Assembly (NCBI GenBank): GCA_000403945.1
Contig: APFI01000147.1
Coordinates: forward strand, 1-20,770
DNA from: Desulfovibrio sp. Dsv1
GTDB taxonomy: Bacteria; Desulfobacterota; Desulfovibrionia; Desulfovibrionales; Desulfovibrionaceae
Length of the DNA stretch: 20,770 nt
Reading direction: 5' to 3'
The notes beneath the pieces are model-generated. The model saw only the letters and a list, made by a program, of their open reading frames with translations. It was not told the DNA's origin and did no database searches. Positions 13,717 through 20,770 of the stretch are shown here, one piece after another. A program made the position numbers and the translations under genes. How positions within the stretch are numbered: the first letter of the stretch is position 1; each line of letters starts with the position of its first letter.

Positions 13717-14850
13717 TTAACAAGTGAATAGTCTGAAATATTTGCCAAAAATGAAAATCCGACCGCGTTGTTGCCCGGTCATTTCCTCAAGAATGCCAAG
13801 CTGCATCAACGCATTGATAAGAACATGAACTGTGGAATGGCTGAGGTTCAGCTCTTTTTCTAAAAGGTTGGCGTTTATTATGGGGTTTTGATACAAGTAT
13901 TGCAATACAAGTTGTGCATTTGCCATACGCTTACCCAACGACATGATTTGTTTATCAGTTTCTTTTTGAAGGTCTAGAATATCTTTAAAAAGATCTCTTC
14001 CCTTTGTTGCTGTTTCAGCAATACCTGTCAGAAAAAAACGAACCCAGTGGTTAATATCATTGTTCGTACGTACACGTGTCAGAGCATCATAATAAGCCGC
14101 ACGATTTTGCTCAAAAAAAACTGAAAGGTAGAGTGAAGGTTTGCACAGGAGTTTTTGATCTACCAGATAGAGCGGGATCAGCAGACGGCCTATACGACCA
14201 TTACCGTCCAAAAAGGGATGTATAGTTTCAAACTGATAGTGTGTTAAAGCAATACGAATTAGAGGCGGAACTGTAATAGATTCATTATGCCAGAACTGTT
14301 CCAAATCTCCCATAAGTTCCGGTACATTTTCATGATGAGGAGGGATAAATGCCGCATTGTTCAGATTGCTGCCGCCGATCCAGTTTTGACTGGTGCGGAA
14401 CTCGCCCGGCTGTTTATGTTCCCCGCGTACCCCCTGCAACAAAATTTTGTGCGTTTCTTTAAGCAAGCGATTGGAAAGAGGCAAGGTCTCAAGTCGCTCT
14501 ATAGTTGTGTTGATAGCCTTGATATAGTTCAGTACCTCGCGTCGGTCATCGCGCCGTTCCGGGCGGACATATTCCTCCTGAAGCAGCACTTCATCCATGC
14601 CAGTTTGTGTGCCTTCAATCTTGCTGGAAGTCTGCGCTTCCTTGAGAACGCTCATTTGGATGAAGCGATCCACATCAGGTACAATAAGAGAAAAGGCATC
14701 CAACTGACCCAAGGCATGACCTGCGGATGCCAGCAAGGTATTGATGATAGGATCCTTCCAGATCCATTCCTGATTGATGAAAGTGGGTTCAAAACTTTTA
14801 TACTGAATACGTTGCTGCCAATGGCCGGCCTTGAAACGTTCAAATTCCAC
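13717..14850 (-). CDS. Fic-family protein with winged-helix tail
   Basis: A 377-aa protein. I chose the GTG at 14850 because GGAGGG lies six bases ahead and the family-like sequence begins there (V-E-F-E-R-F); an upstream start at 14904 would lie inside res. Fic enzymes usually transfer AMP from ATP to target hydroxyl groups. The core motif H-P-F-L-D-G-N-G-R-I-G-R is complete at ~211-222. An N-terminal S-S-K-I-E-G-T segment (~75-81) fits the inhibitory helix [ST]-x-x-x-E-[GN], so the enzyme may be autoinhibited. The C-terminal ~50 residues (L-L-E-K-E-L-N-L-S-H-S-T-V-H-V-L-I) form a winged helix. The gene overlaps the end of res by 11 bases, so the two are translationally coupled, and is followed by the double palindrome. 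It appears intact. Confidence 0.9.
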   Translation of the reverse strand: MEFERFKAGHWQQRIQYKSFEPTFINQEWIWKDPIINTLLASAGHALGQLDAFSLIVPDVDRFIQMSVLKEAQTSSKIEGTQTGMDEVLLQEEYVRPERRDDRREVLNYIKAINTTIERLETLPLSNRLLKETHKILLQGVRGEHKQPGEFRTSQNWIGGSNLNNAAFIPPHHENVPELMGDLEQFWHNESITVPPLIRIALTHYQFETIHPFLDGNGRIGRLLIPLYLVDQKLLCKPSLYLSVFFEQNRAAYYDALTRVRTNNDINHWVRFFLTGIAETATKGRDLFKDILDLQKETDKQIMSLGKRMANAQLVLQYLYQNPIINANLLEKELNLSHSTVHVLINALMQLGILEEMTGQQRGRIFIFGKYFRLFTC

Positions 14851-17800
14851 TCTGGCCCTCCGGAGGTATGGAAGCCGCGGCGTCCAGCATGAGGTTGAAG
14901 GCATCCTTGATTTTTACTTCCATGTCGCCTTCCAATGCATAAACGCGTTTCAATTCGGCAAAGGCCCAGCGCCCCTGGCTTTTGAGGTTGTTGACGCCGG
15001 GAACCCAGAAGACCTCCATGGCCTCTTTTTTGGCCTTGTCCTGTTCATCGCGCCAGCCCTTGATTTCTACCACCAGATGCAGCGGATCATCCGGGCCGTG
15101 GCCGTCATCCACCAGTAGCAGGAAGTCCGGTCGGTACATGTGTTCCTGCCCCTGCCAGGAATACGGCACTTCAAAACCAAGGTTGTGGTTTTTGGCATAG
15201 GCCAGAACGCGCGAATTCTGCTCCGCCGCATAACAGAAGGCTCCTTCCCAGTCGCTGTCCAGAATACACCAGTTCACATGGCATTTGTCGGCGGAGGTTT
15301 GCCAACGGTCAGTTTTGGAGGTGGTGAAGTTCACATAGCGCGTGGAGCCAGTGGGATTGTATGGGTCAAGCAGGGCAAGCACAGGCGGTTTTTCACCGGC
15401 ATCCTGCACGCCCGCACGGTTGACGGCGGCATGGATTTTTTCGCAGGCCATATCCGCCAGACGGCGGTCAAGGAGCATGGCAGGGTAGGTACCCCCCAGG
15501 CACTCCAAATATCCTTCCCGCAACCATTGCTGGATAATTTTTTTGATTTGTCCGAATAGGTATAGTCTGGGGTTGCCGTCATCATCCATCTGCTTGGTAC
15601 GCAGGTAATGACTGGCCAAATGGGCAATGATGGTGGAGGGGCGCATATCCTTGCGATCCTCTACCCGGACAGTGGCGGTTTCTCCCACAATGCCCGCCAT
15701 GAGAGCTTCGGTGGGACCGACCAGATCGGGATCGAGCGTGAGGTGGGAATCCTCCGTGAATTGAGCGCGGATACGCTCCTTGGGTAATTCGACCCGGTAA
15801 TCGACCACTCTGGGAAAGGTTATTTCCAACCTATCCCGTTCCGGGCGTACGGCCTTGACATGAATTGTCGGGCGTGGCTTGACCGGCGAGACTTTGACAG
15901 CTTGGGCCGTGAAGTCGAAGGGGATACCCATGACATCGGCGTATTCGGTGTTGAACAGGTTTTCTTCATTGAGACCACAGCTCTGACGGCGCAAGGCTCG
16001 GCCGATGACCTGTTCACACAAGAGCTGGGTTCCGAAGGCACGCACACCCAGAACATGGGTGACAGTGTTGGCGTCCCACCCTTCCGTAAGCATGGAAACG
16101 GAAACCACACAACGAATGTCTCCTCCGAGGGTATTGGGTTTGCCCACTGTGTTCATGACTTCGCGGAGGAGAACGCTGTCGTCTATTTCCTTGCCACGGC
16201 GCAAGTCATCGGCCAAAGTTCCGCCACGTTCCAGAGCTTCGCGCCGGAAGCGTTCTATGGCCTCCGCATAGGTTTTGCGGAAATCATCGGGCAGTTTTTC
16301 GCCGGATTCGAGCTGTTCGCTGTCAATGAGCAAGGTGCGGCTATGGGAGAGCGCGTTGCCGTTCTCGTCAAAGTTGCGGAAGAGTTCAAAGCGCCCGTTA
16401 TGGAATTGCCCGGCTGTATCCACATAACCAGATACATAGTCATAGATCAGCTTTGAGGTTGCCGTGTTGTTGCACACGATGATGAAACATGGGGCAACAT
16501 CCATACGTTCCGTCTGCCACGCCGCGTAGGTATCTTTGTAGTGTCCGTACAGGGCATCCAGCGCATTCTGCAGCAGGGTGGGGAGTTTTTGCGGATCCAG
16601 CGTCTGATTTTTACCGCGCCCCGCCCTAGGCATGTCTTTGCGGATATTTTTCCACAAATCACGGAATTTCGGCATCTCGCCGCTGGGAATATTGTCCGCC
16701 ACAGGCACACGCGGCAGCTTGACCACACCACATTCAATGGCGTCCATGAGCGAAAAGTCGCACACAGTCCACAGGAAAAGCGTTCCTTCGGCATACCCTG
16801 AACCACGCAAAAAGAACGGTGTGGCGGAGAGGTCAAAAATACGGCTGATCTCCAGCTTTTTCTGCACAGTTTTGAGGCCGTTGATCCACAGCCGCGCCGC
16901 CTCGTTATTGGCCTTGGCTTCGCTGCTGGCATCCTTCTTTTCCTCGCCTTCCAGAACCGTGATCTCTTCCTTGATGCTTTCGGGCCGTTCCTGATAGCAA
17001 TGGTGAGCTTCATCATTGAACACAATGATGTTTTTCATGCCCATCAGTTCACCCATGACACGTTGCAGCATCTGCCCTTCCGGTTCCAGAGTATTAAGGG
17101 CATCACCGTGCCTGCCGGTCAGAAGTGCCCGGCCCGCGCCGGAAAGCTCGGTTTTTTCGCGCAATTTGAAGGCGTGATAATTGGTGATGACCACCCTAGC
17201 CCGCTGGATGTCGCGCAGCATATCTGGTGGTACCAGTTCGCGCGACTGGTAGTAGCTCTCCGCATCGGTGGGCAGAAGCACGCGAAGCCGATCCCGGATG
17301 GTAATGCCGGGCGTAACCACCAGAAAACCGTGGGAAAAACGTTTGCTGTTTGGATACCGCACGGCGTTGATGGTCTGCCAGGCAATGAGCATGGCCATGA
17401 CCGTGGTTTTGCCCGCGCCGGTGGCAAGCTTCAGAGCCAAGCGCGGCAGGCCGGGATTGGCATCGTTATTGGCATTTTGCAGATATTCAAGAAATTTTCC
17501 TCCGCGCTTGCCGTCCTTGGGAGCGACCTCCGTCAGCCAGATGGCGGTTTCTACGGCTTCCAGTTGGCAGAAGAAGGGACGAATGCCACTGAAGTCGTGA
17601 TGTCGCCAGTGCTGCAGCAGCCGGGCCGTTTCCGGCGTGACCTTCCAGTTCTTGGGGGCTGGCAGAGTGCGCCATGCCGTGATTGTACTACGCAACTCGT
17701 TGATGCGCGTGGCCAGCTCGTATTCCTGCTCTTTGGTGGAGAGCGCCATGGCTGTGGCGTTCTCAAGGAGCGTTCCCTGCTGCGTTGTGCGTTTTTTGGG

Positions 17801-17947
17801 CTTGGGGATGGGAGTGATGAAGCTGGCCGGGCGGCGAAAATCCAAAATTTTTTGCGTGGGCTGCCCATTCTCGTCAAGTTCCCAATGCTTCTCAGGCAGG
17901 GCATAGGGGGAGTTTAGAATCGGGTGGTCGAAAAAAGGGTTACTCAT
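14840..17947 (-). CDS. res: Type III-like restriction endonuclease subunit (helicase-nuclease)
   Basis: 1035 aa, apparently full length. It begins M-S-N-P-F-F-D-H-P-I-L-N-S-P-Y, a start I associate with the BPTD_3080-type restriction endonuclease family. SF2 helicase motifs in order: A-T-G-A-G-K-T-T at 175-182, D-E-A-H at 312-315, S-A-T at 374-376, T-E-G-W-D-A-N at 621-627, Q-V-I-G-R-A-L-R-R at 646-654. The C-terminal nuclease domain has a PD-(D/E)xK pattern: R-P-D-F-L-L (D941), then V-V-E-I-K-G (E961, K963). In type III systems Res works only in complex with Mod and ATP, and the Mod gene here is broken. It is the first gene of the operon; a TATAAT lies 54 bases before the ATG. No truncation seen. 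Confidence 0.92.
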   Translation of the reverse strand: MSNPFFDHPILNSPYALPEKHWELDENGQPTQKILDFRRPASFITPIPKPKKRTTQQGTLLENATAMALSTKEQEYELATRINELRSTITAWRTLPAPKNWKVTPETARLLQHWRHHDFSGIRPFFCQLEAVETAIWLTEVAPKDGKRGGKFLEYLQNANNDANPGLPRLALKLATGAGKTTVMAMLIAWQTINAVRYPNSKRFSHGFLVVTPGITIRDRLRVLLPTDAESYYQSRELVPPDMLRDIQRARVVITNYHAFKLREKTELSGAGRALLTGRHGDALNTLEPEGQMLQRVMGELMGMKNIIVFNDEAHHCYQERPESIKEEITVLEGEEKKDASSEAKANNEAARLWINGLKTVQKKLEISRIFDLSATPFFLRGSGYAEGTLFLWTVCDFSLMDAIECGVVKLPRVPVADNIPSGEMPKFRDLWKNIRKDMPRAGRGKNQTLDPQKLPTLLQNALDALYGHYKDTYAAWQTERMDVAPCFIIVCNNTATSKLIYDYVSGYVDTAGQFHNGRFELFRNFDENGNALSHSRTLLIDSEQLESGEKLPDDFRKTYAEAIERFRREALERGGTLADDLRRGKEIDDSVLLREVMNTVGKPNTLGGDIRCVVSVSMLTEGWDANTVTHVLGVRAFGTQLLCEQVIGRALRRQSCGLNEENLFNTEYADVMGIPFDFTAQAVKVSPVKPRPTIHVKAVRPERDRLEITFPRVVDYRVELPKERIRAQFTEDSHLTLDPDLVGPTEALMAGIVGETATVRVEDRKDMRPSTIIAHLASHYLRTKQMDDDGNPRLYLFGQIKKIIQQWLREGYLECLGGTYPAMLLDRRLADMACEKIHAAVNRAGVQDAGEKPPVLALLDPYNPTGSTRYVNFTTSKTDRWQTSADKCHVNWCILDSDWEGAFCYAAEQNSRVLAYAKNHNLGFEVPYSWQGQEHMYRPDFLLLVDDGHGPDDPLHLVVEIKGWRDEQDKAKKEAMEVFWVPGVNNLKSQGRWAFAELKRVYALEGDMEVKIKDAFNLMLDAAASIPPEGQSGI

Positions 17948-18000
17948 TGTTGATTCCGTAGGGGGATAGGACGCAAAGGATGGAATAAGACGGCATCCCG

Positions 18001-18029
18001 ATTATAGCGCCAAAAAGTTTGGAAATCCA
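18001..18029 (-). promoter_or_regulatory. Likely promoter of the res operon
   Basis: On the minus strand TATAAT (18006-18001) is a perfect -10 box. TGGATT (18029-18024), 17 bases upstream, is a weak -35 (3 of 6 matches). The distance to the res ATG at 17947 is about 54 bases. No other good -10 box was noted between the relaxase stop and res. Confidence 0.55.
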
Positions 18030-18107
18030 GCATCAAGCAGTGTACGATCATGATTTGCGGAGAATGGCGCGAGGGTGTCGTTTGACTTGCCTGTTCTGTC
18101 CGAAATT

Positions 18108-19775
18108 TCACCGTACTCTCATCCGTTGCACTGGACGGGGAGCATCCTTCTCCTCCTGCATAGCGGTCGTCTGCCTTTCCTCCTGCGGCCGGGGCTGTGT
18201 CTCTGCCTTCTCCTTCTCTGCTTGTCTCTGGTTTGCCTTGGCCGCCAGTCCCCGCGCCAGGCGCGTATCGCCCTCCATGCCAAAGGCGCAGGCCGCCGTG
18301 CGTTGCGCGTAACGTCGCCAGTCTCGCTCAATTGGTTCGGGCCAGGTCTGTGGGGCACACTGGAAAAGCGTATCTTCCACAACCTCCCGCGTAAAACCGG
18401 TCTTTCGCATTTGCAGGGCGATAGAGGCGTTGAGGCGATCCGGTGTGGTGTCGGGCACATCTTTGAGTATCTGGCGCATGTATGCGGCGTAAGCAACATG
18501 CGGCTCTCGCGTTGGTGTTGCCAGCACGGTGGGCGCGCCACGAAAATCCTCCGGCAGGGCTTCCAGCGCGCTGCGGTAGCGCCAGCGATCCGCCTGATAG
18601 TCCAGACCTCGTTTGCGTAACCAGTCTTCAAAACGCAGGCGGCGGGCAAATTTCATCTTTGGCGTCCGCCGACGCAACTGGCGCAGTTCCTCCTGCTGTT
18701 GTAGCTTGAGAAAATGCCGGGCGATATTCAGGATGCAGCGCGGATGTTCCCGAAAATGTTCATGCAAGGTGGCTTGCTTTTCTTTATGGCGTTTTTTTAT
18801 CTGCCTGACGGCAGCCGCCGCCTCGCCAGGCTCCGTTGTAGCCTTTTCTGCTTTCATTGCCTCACATTCAGCGTGGTATTCCCGCCAGAGCTTCTGATTG
18901 ATGGGACTGACCGGCTCCGGCTTGATTGAGGGCCTTTCATCCGTATAGTCACCTGCCTTGAAGTCCCCCAGTCGTTTCTGCAGCTTGCCAAGGCTGAAAG
19001 CCCTGTCCACCGAAGATGCTTTGACAGCCACATCGCCAACGAAAATGATCGCGCCGGAGCCTTTGCGCTCGAACCGCAGTCCAACAGCGGCCAGGTTCGC
19101 GTGCAGCTCCTCCCAGTTTTTTGCCGTGGCAATGATTTCATGGCCACGTTCCTGTGCCACGCGCTGAGCGGATTTTTCACCCGTGGCGCATTCAATATCC
19201 AAAGCCGCCTGTTTCGGTTTGAGAATACTTTTGCGGGGGCGGGGCGCCACCTGACCCGCCTCATCCACCCGGTAACGGGCGTTGGCCTCCGATACCCAGC
19301 CCTGCCGGTGCTCCACCAGCGCCACAACCTTGTGCGCGGCCTCGATGTCAAAACCGTTATTGGGGTCGATTACCTTCAGGGTGACCGGGGGCATCCGGTT
19401 GACGGCAATATGCATATGGTAGTTCTTCGTATTCCAGTGCAGGCCATACACAGTCTGGCACCCTTCAAGCCCCAACTCGTCCAGAAAAATATCCACCAGT
19501 TCATCCACCTGACCGGTCGTTGGCTGCTCATGGGACTTCCATGAAAAGACATAATGCGAAACCGGCATCCGCGAGTGGATGCTTTCCGTTGCTAGGGCAA
19601 TCATCTCCATACGCTGGCTTTCATGCCGCGAGGCCAGAAAATTTCTGCTGCCGGAGTGCTCAATTTTTTCGGCGCAATCCACGCCGTGCGGCTGCCGGAT
19701 ATAGTCCACCAGGTCAGAGATTTGTCGCGCCCTGGTTTTGGAAGTTTTCTTACATTTGATCTTCTTCACGATCAT
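18108..19775 (-). CDS. MOBP-type relaxase (TraI/MobA-like)
   Basis: A 555-aa DNA-nicking enzyme for mobilization. I chose the ATG at 19775 because the family-like N-terminus begins there; a longer frame from 19832 would overlap MobC further. The catalytic tyrosine is probably Y25 (D-L-V-D-Y-I). Motif II-like S-H-Y-V-F-S-W lies at ~73-79. The metal-binding triad H113, H120, H122 in L-H-W-N-T-K-N-Y-H-M-H-I-A-V-N completes a relaxase/VirD2-type domain of ~200 residues. The rest is helical and charged, with no helicase motif, so this is a mobilization enzyme that would need a conjugation machinery from elsewhere. It overlaps mobC by 26 bases. No sign of truncation. Confidence 0.9.
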   Translation of the reverse strand: MIVKKIKCKKTSKTRARQISDLVDYIRQPHGVDCAEKIEHSGSRNFLASRHESQRMEMIALATESIHSRMPVSHYVFSWKSHEQPTTGQVDELVDIFLDELGLEGCQTVYGLHWNTKNYHMHIAVNRMPPVTLKVIDPNNGFDIEAAHKVVALVEHRQGWVSEANARYRVDEAGQVAPRPRKSILKPKQAALDIECATGEKSAQRVAQERGHEIIATAKNWEELHANLAAVGLRFERKGSGAIIFVGDVAVKASSVDRAFSLGKLQKRLGDFKAGDYTDERPSIKPEPVSPINQKLWREYHAECEAMKAEKATTEPGEAAAAVRQIKKRHKEKQATLHEHFREHPRCILNIARHFLKLQQQEELRQLRRRTPKMKFARRLRFEDWLRKRGLDYQADRWRYRSALEALPEDFRGAPTVLATPTREPHVAYAAYMRQILKDVPDTTPDRLNASIALQMRKTGFTREVVEDTLFQCAPQTWPEPIERDWRRYAQRTAACAFGMEGDTRLARGLAAKANQRQAEKEKAETQPRPQEERQTTAMQEEKDAPRPVQRMRVR

Positions 19776-20106
19776 GATTCTCTGCTCCGATGGCGTCGAT
19801 TTTTTGCCGGATGGCCTGCAAAAGATTTTCATAAAGCATCAGAAAATCCTCACTGACGTTCGCTTCCCGCAAGGTGGAGAAATGGTGTTTCAGCAAGCCG
19901 CCCATGCGTCGAAGCTCGCGAATGGTGCATTCGTCCGTGCGTGGAATCAGCGGGTGACCGCCGAAAATTTTTGTGCGAACATAGGCGGAAAGCGACACGC
20001 CAATCAGGGCTGTATGTTCCAGCAGCCTGAATTTTTCTTCCGGGGTGACACGCAAGGTTATCAACTGATTTGCCGCATAACGCGGCCCTGATTGCCGTTG
20101 TTTCAT
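19750..20106 (-). CDS. mobC: MobC-like relaxosome accessory protein
   Basis: A 118-aa protein from the ATG at 20106. The N-terminal ~45 residues (N-Q-L-I-T-L-R-V-T-P-E-E-K-F-R-L-L-E-H-T-A-L-I-G-V-S-L-S-A-Y-V-R) fit a ribbon-helix-helix DNA-binding fold of the MobC/NikA type. The helical C-terminal part has R-R-M-G-G-L-L-K-H-H-F and Y-E-N-L-L-Q-A-I. Such proteins bind oriT and help the relaxase open and nick it. The gene's last 26 bases overlap the relaxase gene, and the candidate oriT lies directly upstream. Confidence 0.87.
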   Translation of the reverse strand: MKQRQSGPRYAANQLITLRVTPEEKFRLLEHTALIGVSLSAYVRTKIFGGHPLIPRTDECTIRELRRMGGLLKHHFSTLREANVSEDFLMLYENLLQAIRQKIDAIGAENHDREEDQM

Positions 20107-20162
20107 GATAATGCCTTTTTGTCTTTTGCCGAGAGAAGCGCAGCGCCGAGCGGCACGGGAGT

Positions 20163-20217
20163 CCAGAGGCCGCCCCTCTGGCAGGATGGAGACGTATTAC
20201 GGCTCCCATCTTGCCAG
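20163..20217. other. Candidate origin of transfer (oriT)
   Basis: Upstream of mobC are CCAGAGG/CCTCTGG (20163-20169 and 20175-20181), a perfect 7-bp dyad, and an overlapping larger inverted repeat CTGGCAGGATGGAG (20178-20191) facing CTCCCATCTTGCCAG (20203-20217). The minus strand of the left arm reads CATCCTGC, matching the RP4/Ti-type nick consensus YATCCTG|Y; the plus strand of the right arm reads CATCTTGC, one base off. Position next to a MOBP relaxase and MobC supports the call. Which strand is nicked cannot be decided from sequence. Confidence 0.55.
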
Positions 20218-20254
20218 AAGATACCGGGGGGCTTGGCGTCTATGACGCTTCCTA

Positions 20255-20770
20255 GGGTGTGTTTGCAAACCTTATAATCAGGCCTGGTTCGTGTAGCCCC
20301 TGGACATGTGCCATACCGACATTTCCGCTGAGACCCGGCAACGGCCTGAGCCTTTTCTGCCGCTTGAGGGTTCGCCCAGGGGTGGTCGTCCGGCCAGGGA
20401 TAAACGGACATTCATGAATGCAATCATCCGGTTGCTGCGCACCGGGGCTCCCCGGAGGGCCCTGCCGGAAGAGCATGGTTCATGGAATGCCGTGTATTCC
20501 CGCTTTCGGCGTTGGCAGACAAAAGGTTCCCGGAAAGCAGTCTTTCTCGCTCCGGCGTCTGCCCCTGATCCCGAAGCGGTGATGATTGACGGTACGTGCA
20601 TCCATGCCCACAAGCATTCGGCTGGCGCAAAAGGGGGCAGCACAGACAGGCCCCGGGCCGCAGTCGCGGAGGTTTTACCTCCAGGCTGCATGCACGGGCA
20701 GACGCGCTCGGCAACCCTGTATCATTTTTCCCTGCAGGAGGTGAATGTGCAGATCTCAGTGTTGCACGGC
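20255..20770 (+). mobile_element. IS5-family (IS427-like) insertion sequence, left part
   Basis: The element appears to begin near GGGTGTGTTTGCAAACC (20255-20271), which resembles an IS427-group terminal inverted repeat, preceded by CTAG-like target sequence. It continues past the right edge; the other end is not in the window. It lies just outside the candidate oriT. Confidence 0.65.
20306..20770 (+). CDS. IS5-family transposase, partial, needs -1 frameshift
   Basis: From the ATG at 20306 the frame shows the IS427-type N-terminal pattern: P-E-P-F-L-P-L, R-G-G-R-P-A-R-D-K-R-T-F-M-N-A-I-I, L-L-R-T-G-A-P, W-N-A-V-Y-S-R-F-R-R-W, then catalytic V-M-I-D-G-T and H-A-H-K-H-S-A-G-A-K-G-G. After AAAAGGGGG (20629-20637) the family pattern moves to the -1 frame: G-Q-H-R-Q-A-P-G-R-S-R-G-G-F, L-H-A-R-A-D-A-L-G-N-P. 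IS427-group transposases are known to use programmed frameshifting, so this may be normal expression rather than damage. The frame has no stop before the right edge. TATAAT at 20273-20278 may be its -10 box. Confidence 0.8.
   Translation, partial: MCHTDISAETRQRPEPFLPLEGSPRGGRPARDKRTFMNAIIRLLRTGAPRRALPEEHGSWNAVYSRFRRWQTKGSRKAVFLAPASAPDPEAVMIDGTCIHAHKHSAGAKGGSTDRPRAAVAEVLPPGCMHGQTRSATLYHFSLQEVNVQISVLHG

Noticed and set aside
17000..17917. Long plus-strand frame opposite res
   Set aside because: Antisense to an intact helicase domain, with no recognisable motif or ribosome-binding site.

Overview
The window looks like a stack of integrative and mobilizable elements in a Desulfovibrionaceae-type genome (Desulfovibrio, Bilophila or a relative). 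That assignment is inferred from two integrases sharing an N-terminal W-E-K-x-G...S-E-G-Y pattern that I associate with sulfate-reducer islands, from the Rha/DUF1640 small-gene content and from the fairly GC-rich base composition. No housekeeping gene is present to confirm it.

Left region, 1-7921. It opens with a truncated IS3-type transposase, then tyrosine integrase 1 (+). Next come a gene-poor stretch rich in hairpins, a 72-aa hypothetical protein and a DUF1640-like coiled-coil/membrane protein, a second gene-poor stretch with repeated hairpins, an array of 10-bp direct repeats and a double palindrome, and a Rha-family phage regulator. On the minus strand lie integrase 2, an AlbA_2/Schlafen-type ATP-binding protein, a 53-aa one-helix membrane protein (ATGA overlap with its neighbour) and a 258-aa membrane plus coiled-coil protein. 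A 3' fragment of an initiator tRNA gene (7875-7921) with its terminator marks an attachment site beside integrase 2.

Middle region, 8040-17947, minus strand. One apparent operon reads res (type III-like restriction helicase/nuclease), fic (Fic AMP-transferase with a winged-helix tail), mod (beta-class DNA methyltransferase), a DUF2971 gene, and a SF1 helicase with a ParE-like N-terminus. Only res and fic are intact. mod carries two in-frame TAA codons and a frameshift, DUF2971 two frameshifts, and the helicase an in-frame TAG at codon 21. Between fic and mod sit two 33-bp palindromes that look like paired operators.

Right region, 18108-20770. A mobilization module (MobC-like accessory protein and MOBP relaxase, with a candidate oriT upstream) is followed by the left end of an IS5/IS427-type insertion sequence whose transposase needs a -1 frameshift at an A4G5 tract.

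Taken together this is a decaying defence island with horizontal-transfer machinery on either side. The least explained parts are the structured repeats around the two small genes, the helically phased 10-bp array before rha, the AlbA_2 plus membrane-protein operon, and the fic-mod double operator.
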